A DNA stretch of 64,000 bases from Thiobius zoothamnicola. Its GTDB lineage: Bacteria; Pseudomonadota; Gammaproteobacteria; Chromatiales; Chromatiaceae. The notes under the pieces were generated by a model, which was not told where the DNA came from, ran no database searches, and was given only the letters and a program-made list of their open reading frames with translations. Below are positions 57,257-64,000 of this stretch, piece by piece. A program made the position numbers and the translations under genes. Location: positions 2,108,001-2,172,000 of the forward strand of contig OY782758.1 of assembly GCA_963678215.1 (NCBI GenBank), given 5' to 3'. Within the stretch, counting starts at the first letter, position 1. Every line of letters begins with the position of its first letter.

Positions 57257-60200
57257 TCACACCAAAACCCGCTCTATCCCCCCTGCCTTGACCTGCTCAA
57301 TAAATCGTCCCTGCCAGCCTTCACCCAGCAAATGCTTGGCCAGCTCGACCACAATATAATCTGTCTGCAGGCCGGTTTCATCGCCGTAGCGCGCCAGGCC
57401 TTGTTGGCAGGCCGGGCAGCTTGTCAGTAATTTCACACTGCCATCTTTAACTTGGTTTTCGCCGGTCAGTGCCTGTATTCCCTGACGTAATTCGTCCGAT
57501 TTACGATAGCGCAGTTGGTTGGCGATGTCCGGGCGCGCAGTGCCCAGCGTACCTGCCTCGCCGCAGCAGCGGTCGGACAGCGGCACTTCCTTGCCCATCA
57601 ACTGGCTGGCGACTTGGGTGGGCGCATAGTGCTTCATCGGGCTGTGGCAGGGATCGTGATACAGGTATTGCACGCCTTCCACGCCTTCGAGTTGGATGCC
57701 CTTTTCCAGCAGGTATTCGTGGATGTCGAGCAATCGGCAGCCGGGGAAGATTTGTTCGAATTCGTATTGAAGCAGTTGATCCATGCAGGTGCCGCACGAG
57801 ACCAGCACTGTTTTGATGTCCATGTAGTTCAGGGTGTTGGCGACCCGGTGGAACAGCACCCGGTTGTCGGTGGTGATTTTGTGGCCCTTTTCGTATTGCC
57901 CCGCGCTGGTTTGCGGGTAACCGCAGCACAGGTAACCGGGCGGCAGCACGGTCTGTGCGCCAACCCGGTACAGCATCGCCAGGGTCGCCAGGCCGATGTC
58001 GGAGAACAGCCGTTCGGAGCCACAGCCGGGGAAATAAAATACCGCGTCACTGTCTTCGTCGATTTTTTGCGCGTCGCGCAGTATCGGCACATAGCGCGGG
58101 TCTTCCAGGCCGAGTTCGGCGCGGTAGGACTTTTTCGGCAGCTCAACCCGGATCGGGCGGCGCACCAGTTCGACCGCGATTTTGCTCAGCTTGGGCTTGC
58201 CGCCGGTCGCTTGCGGCAGGCGTTCCGGCTTACCCAGCAGGCCGGTGCGCTTGACCAGATCGTGCGCCAGGCTGAGTCCCTTGAAGCCCCAGTCGGCCAT
58301 GCCCTTGCGCAACAGTTTGATTTGGGTCGGGTGGGTTGCGTTGAGGAATTGCATCGCCGCCCAGGTTCCCGCGTTCCAGCGTTTTTTGCCTGCTTCGGTC
58401 AGTATCTTGCGCATCCGAATGGTCACTTCGCCGAAGTCGATATTCACCGGACAGGGCGCTTCACATTTGTGGCAGATGGTGCAGTGGTCGGCGATGTCGT
58501 TCATTTCGTCGAAGTGTTGCACTGACAGGCCGCGCCGGGTTTGTTCTTCGTACAGGAAGGCCTCGATCACCAAGCCTGTGCCGAGTATTTTGTTGCGCGG
58601 CGAGTACAGCAGGTTGGCGCGCGGTACATGGGTCATGCATTGGGGTTTGCATTTGCCGCAACGCAGGCAGTGCTTGATGTCGTCATTCAGCGCGCCCAGT
58701 TCGCTTTGTTCCAGGATCAGCGCTTCTTGCTGTACCAATCTTAAAGAGGGGGTGTACGCGCCTTGCAAGCCCGAGCCGGGCATCAGTTTGCCGCGATTGA
58801 AGTGTTGTTCCGGGTCAACCCGGTTTTTGTATTCGGCAAATGCTTGTAGCTTGGCCGGCTCCAGATAGTGCACCTTGGTCAGGCCGATGCCGTGTTCGCC
58901 CGAGATGACGCCATCCAGTGATTGGGCCAGCGCCATCACTTGATCGACAATGCGTTCCGCCGCGTGCATCATGCGGTAGTTGTGCGAGTGCACTGGGATG
59001 TTGGTGTGCACATTGCCGTCGCCTGCGTGCATGTGCAGCGCTACAAACAGTCGGTTGTTTTTGATCTCGGCGTGCGCGGCGCGAAATTGCTCACGCAATC
59101 CTTCCAGTGCGGCGCCCTGTAAAAATGCTTGCAGCGGGTGTTTTAGCTCCTCGCGGTACGACACCCGGATGTCACGGCGCAGCAACATGTCGATGACGCT
59201 ATCGCCTTCACGCATCCGTTCGCGTTCCGTATCCAGCAAGATGGATTGTTCCGCTGCTGGTTGATCGAAATTGACCAGCAAGGTCCGCCAACGTTGTTCA
59301 ACCAATACGATCAGTTCGCGTGCCTTGTCCAGCTTGCCGTGCAGAAATTGATCTTCATCCAGTGATTGATCCGCCAGAATGTGTTGGAATGCGGCGATGG
59401 ATTCGAGTTTGTTGCTGATCGATTGTTCGATATTGATCCGCTCAATGCCCCGGTTGTATTCGGCCAGCCGATCCAGCGGGATCACCACGTCTTCATTGAT
59501 CTTGAATGCATTGGTGTGCGCCGAAATCGCCGCAGTACGCGCACGGTCGGCCCAGAATGATTGGCGCGCTTGCGCTTCGACCGCGATAAAGCCTTCCGCG
59601 CCACGCGCATTCGCCAGGCGCACCACCTGACTGGCGGCCACGCCGACCGCATCGGCATCATCCGATACCAGATCGGCGATCAGCACCATCTTGGGCGTTT
59701 CGCGCCGCGCGGCCTTGGTGCTGTATTGCACTGCCTTGATGTAGCGGTCGTCCAGGTGTTCCAGCCCGGCGATCTGCACAGCCGAATCTTGCTGGATGAA
59801 GTCGGTGATTTCGACAATGGCAGGTACCGCTTGGGCCAGATCATCACCGAAAAATTCCAGACAGAGGGTACAGATTTGATCCGGCATCCGGTGCAACACA
59901 AAACGCGCTGAGGTGATCAGGCCATCGCAGCCTTCTTTTTGCACGCCGGGTAGTCCGGCGAGGAATTTGTCCGTGACATCCTTGCCCAGGCCGGTCTTGC
60001 GGAAAGCACTGCCGGGCAGGGTGATCGTTTCGGCCTCGCCCTGTGGTGTGATGCCATCCGCCTGGTAGCGTTGGATCTGAAAACTGACTTTGGCCTGTTC
60101 GTGAATCTTGCCCAGGTTGTGGTTCAGCCGGGTCACTTCGAGCCAGTCGGCCTGTGGCGTGACCATGCGCCAACTGACCAGGTTATCCAGCGTGGTGCCC

Positions 60201-61060
60201 CACAGCACCGCCTTTTTGCCGCCCGCGTTCATTGCGATGTTGCCGCCGATGGTCGAGGCGTCTTGCGAGGTTGGATCGACCGCAAACGCCAATCCGTGTC
60301 GTTCGGCCAGCTCGGACACCCGCCGGGTGACCAGGCCAGCGCCGGTGTGCACCGTGGCGGCAGTTTCGGTCGAGCCGGGCAGTTGGATCGACTCGACTTC
60401 GGACAGGTCTTCCAGCTTTTCGGTGTTGATCACCGCACAGTGCGCGTCCAAGGGAACGGCGGAACCGGTATAGCCGGTGCCGCCACCGCGCGGTATCAGG
60501 CTCAGGCCGCATTCGATACAGGTGCGCACGATCGCTGCCACTTCTTGTTCACAATCCGGCGTGATCACCACGAAAGGCATTTCGACCCGCCAATCGGTCG
60601 CGTCGGTCGCGTGCGAGACGCGCGCCAGACCGCTGAAGTCGATATTATCCTGGCGGGTGATTTTGCCCAGCGTACGCCGCACCCGGTTGCGTAGTGCGGC
60701 GCGTTCACCGAAGCAGTTGGAGAATTTATCCACCGCTTGACGTGCCGCTTCCAGCAGGCGGGCCGCATCCGGGTTGTTGTTCAGGCGTTGTTCAAATTGA
60801 TGCAGGCGGTGATTGAGTGCTTCGATCAGCGCGTTGCGCCGGTCGATATGCTGGATCAGGTCGTCTTGCAGGTACGGGTTGCGTTCAACCACCCACATGT
60901 CGCCCAGCACCTCGAACAACATCCGTGCGGAACGACCAGTGCGCCGTGTGCCGCGCAATTGTTCAATCAGGTCCCAGTGGGTTTCGCCCAGGTAGCGGAT
61001 GACGATTTCACGGTCGGAGAAGGAGGTGTAGTTGTACGGGATTTCGCGGATACGCGGCAT
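57257..61060 (-). CDS. DUF3683-type FAD-linked oxidoreductase with 4Fe-4S and CCG domains
   Basis: Very large fused protein (1267 residues from ATG 61060, MPRIREIPYNYTSFSDREI). The N-terminal DUF3683 domain comes first, then an FAD-binding PCMH domain (GLSLIPRGGGTGYTGSAVPLD, TIGGNIAMNAGGKKAVLWG) and the lactate/glycolate oxidase C-terminal FAD domain (HMHAGDGNVHTNIPVH, ISGEHGIGLTK). Two 4Fe-4S clusters (CLRCGKCKPQCMTHVP, CTICHKCEAPCPVN) and two CCG cysteine-rich units (PGCGSERLF...CCGYPQ, and DPCHSP...CCGEAG) follow. The layout is like D-lactate or glycolate dehydrogenase with its Fe-S subunit fused. The substrate is unproven. It is visibly GC-richer than its neighbours. Confidence 0.85.
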   Translation of the reverse strand: MPRIREIPYNYTSFSDREIVIRYLGETHWDLIEQLRGTRRTGRSARMLFEVLGDMWVVERNPYLQDDLIQHIDRRNALIEALNHRLHQFEQRLNNNPDAARLLEAARQAVDKFSNCFGERAALRNRVRRTLGKITRQDNIDFSGLARVSHATDATDWRVEMPFVVITPDCEQEVAAIVRTCIECGLSLIPRGGGTGYTGSAVPLDAHCAVINTEKLEDLSEVESIQLPGSTETAATVHTGAGLVTRRVSELAERHGLAFAVDPTSQDASTIGGNIAMNAGGKKAVLWGTTLDNLVSWRMVTPQADWLEVTRLNHNLGKIHEQAKVSFQIQRYQADGITPQGEAETITLPGSAFRKTGLGKDVTDKFLAGLPGVQKEGCDGLITSARFVLHRMPDQICTLCLEFFGDDLAQAVPAIVEITDFIQQDSAVQIAGLEHLDDRYIKAVQYSTKAARRETPKMVLIADLVSDDADAVGVAASQVVRLANARGAEGFIAVEAQARQSFWADRARTAAISAHTNAFKINEDVVIPLDRLAEYNRGIERINIEQSISNKLESIAAFQHILADQSLDEDQFLHGKLDKARELIVLVEQRWRTLLVNFDQPAAEQSILLDTERERMREGDSVIDMLLRRDIRVSYREELKHPLQAFLQGAALEGLREQFRAAHAEIKNNRLFVALHMHAGDGNVHTNIPVHSHNYRMMHAAERIVDQVMALAQSLDGVISGEHGIGLTKVHYLEPAKLQAFAEYKNRVDPEQHFNRGKLMPGSGLQGAYTPSLRLVQQEALILEQSELGALNDDIKHCLRCGKCKPQCMTHVPRANLLYSPRNKILGTGLVIEAFLYEEQTRRGLSVQHFDEMNDIADHCTICHKCEAPCPVNIDFGEVTIRMRKILTEAGKKRWNAGTWAAMQFLNATHPTQIKLLRKGMADWGFKGLSLAHDLVKRTGLLGKPERLPQATGGKPKLSKIAVELVRRPIRVELPKKSYRAELGLEDPRYVPILRDAQKIDEDSDAVFYFPGCGSERLFSDIGLATLAMLYRVGAQTVLPPGYLCCGYPQTSAGQYEKGHKITTDNRVLFHRVANTLNYMDIKTVLVSCGTCMDQLLQYEFEQIFPGCRLLDIHEYLLEKGIQLEGVEGVQYLYHDPCHSPMKHYAPTQVASQLMGKEVPLSDRCCGEAGTLGTARPDIANQLRYRKSDELRQGIQALTGENQVKDGSVKLLTSCPACQQGLARYGDETGLQTDYIVVELAKHLLGEGWQGRFIEQVKAGGIERVLV

Positions 61061-61247
61061 GATGGTGGGAGGAACGACCAAAACCGCCATTCTAACGGTG
61101 ACATAGAGAATGAACCACTATCAAGGCAAGCGGGTTATTACTGAGCCGAATATGTCGGGATTGATGATTTCCCATTCGGATTCAATCCGTTATATTCACC
61201 AATCGGATTTTTCGTCACTGACTATTTGCATTTTATGTTGCCAGGGC

Positions 61248-62891
61248 ATGGAAGAGAATCAATCGTTTGATGTGCTGATTATTGGTAGTGGGGCGGCCGG
61301 ACTGAGTTTGGCTTTGCGTTTGCCGGATGCCGTGCATTGCGCCATTGTCGCGAAACGGGAGTTGACTGAAGGTAACACCTTATACGCTCAAGGTGGTATT
61401 TCCGCTGTACTCGATTCCTGTGACTCGGTGGAATCTCATGTTGAAGATACTTTGCAGGCTGGTGCCGGATTATGCCGGGAAGATGTCGTACGCAAGGTGG
61501 TTGAGCATGGCCCGGGTAATATTCATTGGTTGACGGGTGAGGGAGTGGCGTTTACTCAGACGCCAGCAACTGGCGATTCTAATTTCCATCTTACACGGGA
61601 AGGCGGTCATAGTTATCGTCGGGTGGTGCATGCGGCGGATGCAACCGGGCGCGCGGTTGAGACGAGTTTGGTTGAGAAAATCCATAAACGCCGGAATACC
61701 CGATTTTTTGAATATTGCGTCGCGATTGATTTGATTCGTCAGCGCGAGGGAGAGGGTAAGCAGCGTTTTAAACGTTGTTTGGGCGCTTATCTGCTCAATT
61801 TGAAGACCAATAAGGTTTTTTCTGTGTCAGCCAAATGCGTGGTGTTGGCGACTGGTGGAGCCAGTAAGGTTTACTTATATACCAGCAACCCGGACGTGGC
61901 AACTGGCGACGGTATTGCAATCGCGTGGCGTGCTGGCTGTCGCGTCGCCAATATGGAGTTTATCCAGTTTCACCCAACCTGTTTATATCATCCGCAAGCG
62001 AAATCGTTTTTGCTGAGCGAGGCTTTGCGAGGGGAGGGAGCTTGGTTGTGTTTACCCAATGGGGAGCGCTTCATGCATCGTTATCACGCCCGTGCCGAAT
62101 TGGCGCCCAGGGATGTGGTGGCGCGGGCGATTGATAGCGAGATGAAACGTTTGGGCGCGGACTGTGTTTATCTGGATATCAGTCATCAGCCGTTGGAATT
62201 CGTGCTGGCGCATTTTCCGACGATTCAGCAACGTTGTTTGGAGTTGGGATTTGATCTGAGCCGTGAGGCGGTTCCGGTGGTTCCCGCCGCTCATTATACC
62301 TGTGGCGGCATCAAGGTGAATGCGCATGGTGAGACGGATATCAGCGGTTTATACGCCATTGGCGAAACCGCCTATACGGGGCTGCATGGCGCTAACCGGA
62401 TGGCCAGTAATTCACTGCTGGAATGTCTGGTTTACAGTGAATTGGCGGCTCAGCATATTCTTTCGAGCTTGCCGAATATTCCTGCGCCGGATACGCCAGC
62501 GGTTTGGGATGAAAGCCGGGTGACGGATTCTGATGAAGAAGTGGTGGTGGCGCACAACTGGGATGAACTGCGTCGTTTCATGTGGGACTATGTAGGCATC
62601 GTGCGCAGCAACAAGCGTTTGGCACGGGCTAAGCGTCGGGTGGATATGCTGCGGCATGAGATTGAGGAGTATTATACGAATTTCCGGGTATCCAATGATT
62701 TGCTGGAATTACGTAATCTGGTTGAAGTGGCTGATCTGATTATCCAGTCGGCGCAACGTCGTCGGGAGAGCAGGGGCCTTCATTATAATATTGATTTCCC
62801 GGATACTGATGAGAATCAATTGGACCCAACGGTTTTGATTCCAGATAACTATGCGCCGCGACGGGCGCATAAATCACCAGTTTTGGTTTGA
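61248..62891 (+). CDS. nadB: L-aspartate oxidase
   Basis: Flavoprotein of 547 residues for the first step of NAD synthesis (aspartate to iminoaspartate). The FAD motif is DVLIIGSGAAGLSLALRL. The active-site regions are GNTLYAQGGISAVLD, HPTCLYHPQAKSFLLSEALRGEGA and HYTCGGIKVNAHGETDISGLYAIGE. ATG 61248 (MEENQSFDV) fits the family. The longer frame from 61110 has no support. It is divergent from the DUF3683 gene. Confidence 0.93.
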   Translation: MEENQSFDVLIIGSGAAGLSLALRLPDAVHCAIVAKRELTEGNTLYAQGGISAVLDSCDSVESHVEDTLQAGAGLCREDVVRKVVEHGPGNIHWLTGEGVAFTQTPATGDSNFHLTREGGHSYRRVVHAADATGRAVETSLVEKIHKRRNTRFFEYCVAIDLIRQREGEGKQRFKRCLGAYLLNLKTNKVFSVSAKCVVLATGGASKVYLYTSNPDVATGDGIAIAWRAGCRVANMEFIQFHPTCLYHPQAKSFLLSEALRGEGAWLCLPNGERFMHRYHARAELAPRDVVARAIDSEMKRLGADCVYLDISHQPLEFVLAHFPTIQQRCLELGFDLSREAVPVVPAAHYTCGGIKVNAHGETDISGLYAIGETAYTGLHGANRMASNSLLECLVYSELAAQHILSSLPNIPAPDTPAVWDESRVTDSDEEVVVAHNWDELRRFMWDYVGIVRSNKRLARAKRRVDMLRHEIEEYYTNFRVSNDLLELRNLVEVADLIIQSAQRRRESRGLHYNIDFPDTDENQLDPTVLIPDNYAPRRAHKSPVLV

Positions 62892-62960
62892 ATGAGGCAT
62901 TCGATGGGTTGATCTTTTGCGCCAGATCGGCTGGGCAAACAAGGAAAGTAAAAAATTATA

Positions 62961-62988
62961 TTGACAATTAAGTATTTTCTTATATACT
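62961..62988 (+). promoter_or_regulatory. Strong sigma-70 promoter of the sulfur-globule-like gene
   Basis: Consensus TTGACA (62961-62966) and TATACT (62983-62988) are 16 bases apart in an AT-rich stretch. Transcription would begin near 62995. Confidence 0.8.
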
Positions 62989-62996
62989 AACAGCCA

Positions 62997-63018
62997 TCGA
63001 CAAGTTGTGAGCTGTCGA
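62997..63018 (+). promoter_or_regulatory. 5' leader hairpin of the sulfur-globule-like mRNA
   Basis: TCGACA and TGTCGA pair across ten bases right at the predicted 5' end of the transcript. A terminal 5' stem is a known way to protect abundant mRNAs. That role is inferred here. Confidence 0.5.
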
Positions 63019-63060
63019 AACAGACGTTCTCTCAATCCATATAAATTTTAGGTGACTACC

Positions 63061-63399
63061 ATGAAAAAGATCATTGCAATCGCAGCTATCATTGCCTCCG
63101 CTCAAGCTGGTGCTTTCTGGGGATTCGACGACTCAAACAGCAGCACCAATGGCGCTTATAACGGTAATGGTGATTTTGTCGGTAACGGCACTGGCGAAGG
63201 CGAAGCGACTTTCTCCATGACTTTCACTGGCAAAGGTAAAACAAACGGTGATTTCCGTGGCAACGGCGACACTGACAGTAACTGGACTGGTTACAACTAT
63301 CCTCAACAGCCTTACTACTATGGCAACCCATACTATGCGCCTCAGGCACCTGTAATGCCTCAAGCGCCTGCTGCTCCAACCGCTCCTGAAGCCAAATAA
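63061..63399 (+). CDS. Small secreted Asn/Gly/Tyr/Pro-rich protein, sulfur-globule-protein-like
   Basis: Protein of 112 residues. The signal peptide MKKIIAIAAIIASAQA ends before GAFWGFDDSNS. The mature part has repeated N-G-x/G-N-G steps (NGAYNGNGDFVGNGTGEG, NGDFRGNGDTDS), then a Tyr/Pro stretch (GYNYPQQPYYYGNPYYAPQ) and an Ala/Pro tail. This composition, a strong promoter and a terminator fit the sulfur globule envelope proteins of sulfur-storing gammaproteobacteria. ATG 63061 has AGGTGA five bases upstream. Other structural surface proteins are possible. Confidence 0.6.
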   Translation: MKKIIAIAAIIASAQAGAFWGFDDSNSSTNGAYNGNGDFVGNGTGEGEATFSMTFTGKGKTNGDFRGNGDTDSNWTGYNYPQQPYYYGNPYYAPQAPVMPQAPAAPTAPEAK

Positions 63400-63430
63400 T
63401 TCAGTCCTCATCTGAATTTCCTGGTTGAGA

Positions 63431-63463
63431 AACGCTCCCGAAGTGATTCGGGGGCGTTTTTTT
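63431..63463 (+). terminator. Rho-independent terminator after the sulfur-globule-like gene
   Basis: AACGCTCCCGAA pairs with TTCGGGGGCGTT (one mismatch) around GTGA, followed by seven T residues. It also separates this gene from the converging dnaG end. Confidence 0.9.
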
Positions 63464-63474
63464 ATGTCGGCTGT

Positions 63475-63999
63475 TTATTGGTACATTTCACGCAGCCGCT
63501 GTTTTTCTGCTTCACTCATTTGTGATGGCGGTTGGTTTTTTTGCACCAGTTGTTCGCGTTGTTCGCGTTGATTTTTCGCCAATAAACCGTTGAGGATATA
63601 GCGCAGTTGTTCAGCCGCATCGTCTTGCACGGTAATTTCAGTCACCGCCAGCCGGGCGAGGTGTTGACGTAATTTGGGATCCGGTTCTTGTTCGACCAAA
63701 CTGGCCGTGGTGGCTTGCGGGTTCTGCCGGGCTTGATGAATGAGGGTGGATAATGTGTCAATGCCTGGCGTGTTCAGGGTTTGCCAGTGATCAGGTAGTG
63801 AATGTTGGGCGATTTCCGGGTATTGCAGCACTAATGCGACTGCGCGCCTTAGTGGCGGCATGGTGCGGGTGTTTTGCGGTGGTCGCCGGATAGTAGGCCG
63901 TTGGGTTTCTGGCGGAGCGGCGGGTATCTGGGTTGTCAACCCGATCCGTTCATCCAGTTGTTTTTTCACCATGGCGCGAAACGTGCTTTCTGGCAGCTT
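63475..63999 (-). CDS. dnaG: DNA primase, C-terminal part (5' end outside window)
   Basis: The last about 174 codons of a gene continuing past the right edge. The visible part is the helical DnaB-binding domain: STFRAMVKKQLDERIGL at its start, RRAVALVLQYPEIAQHS, and a C-terminal QMSEAEKQRLREMYQ. These are typical of the DnaG C-terminus in gammaproteobacteria. The catalytic Toprim domain is not in the window. An internal ATG at 63972 is not the start. Confidence 0.82.
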   Translation of the reverse strand, partial: KLPESTFRAMVKKQLDERIGLTTQIPAAPPETQRPTIRRPPQNTRTMPPLRRAVALVLQYPEIAQHSLPDHWQTLNTPGIDTLSTLIHQARQNPQATTASLVEQEPDPKLRQHLARLAVTEITVQDDAAEQLRYILNGLLAKNQREQREQLVQKNQPPSQMSEAEKQRLREMYQ

Positions 64000-64000
64000 A

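Noticed and set aside
57469..60768. Numerous long frames on both strands across the GC-rich oxidoreductase
   Set aside because: High GC lowers stop frequency. Only the 1267-codon frame has domain motifs throughout.
61110..61247. 46-codon extension of nadB
   Set aside because: No family resemblance. ATG 61248 immediately precedes the FAD-binding motif at the normal distance.

Overview
The window looks like part of the chromosome of a gammaproteobacterium, probably a sulfur-storing one. The housekeeping order is gammaproteobacterial: yqaA-nlpD-rpoS, dciA/M23 peptidase/secA, yqgE-ruvX, a full pst-phoU set and sucAB. Near the right end, a small secreted Asn/Gly/Tyr/Pro-rich protein resembles sulfur globule envelope proteins. 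It has a very strong promoter and its own terminator. Assignment to Thiotrichales or a relative is an inference from that one gene plus the general gene order.

Layout. 1-8.3 kb: prpE (cut by the window edge) and a GntR regulator, a DEDDh exonuclease, a NYN/LOTUS protein, ruvX-yqgE, an RluA-type pseudouridine synthase and glnD. 8.8-13.8 kb: an IS graveyard. A LysR gene is cut by an IS5-family element, that element is split by an IS630-family element, and 600 bp further on an IS4-family element with a perfect 10-bp target duplication splits a gene carrying a His-His motif of HNH-toxin type. 13.9-17.5 kb: an AraC regulator divergent from a secreted GH9 cellulase with two C-terminal CBM-like modules. 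17.6-30.8 kb: yqaA, nlpD, rpoS, a short conserved gene, parC, a FixH-like gene, dciA, an M23 peptidase, secA, a Wzz-like gene with a (NQS)7 repeat, and argJ. 30.9-49.4 kb: trkH, tatD, a pseudopilin, tRNA-Pro(CGG), ileS, a SpoU methyltransferase, hinT, sucAB, pstSCAB-phoU and a DUF484 gene.

49.5-57.2 kb is the most interesting part: a complete chromosomal integron. The integrase intI (+ strand, 56200-57174) lies next to an attI region. To its left are nine recognisable attC sites and one relic, delimiting about ten cassettes that mostly read on the - strand away from attI. Cassette contents, from attI outward: a BrnT/BrnA-like toxin-antitoxin pair; a membrane protein; an inverted SymE-like cassette with its own promoter, attenuator-like hairpin and terminator; a ribbon-helix-helix/two-TM pair; a possible ADP-ribosyltransferase-like protein; an RX4H (HEPN-like) protein; a large PIN-like protein; a DUF4365-like nuclease fold; a PIN/Phd-type toxin-antitoxin pair; and a frameshifted GIY-YIG gene at the decayed distal end. 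The cargo is dominated by toxin-antitoxin and nuclease-like genes.

57.2-64 kb: a GC-rich 1267-residue DUF3683-type FAD/Fe-S oxidoreductase, nadB, the sulfur-globule-like gene, and the C-terminal part of dnaG running off the right edge. No CRISPR array, rRNA operon or riboswitch was recognised.
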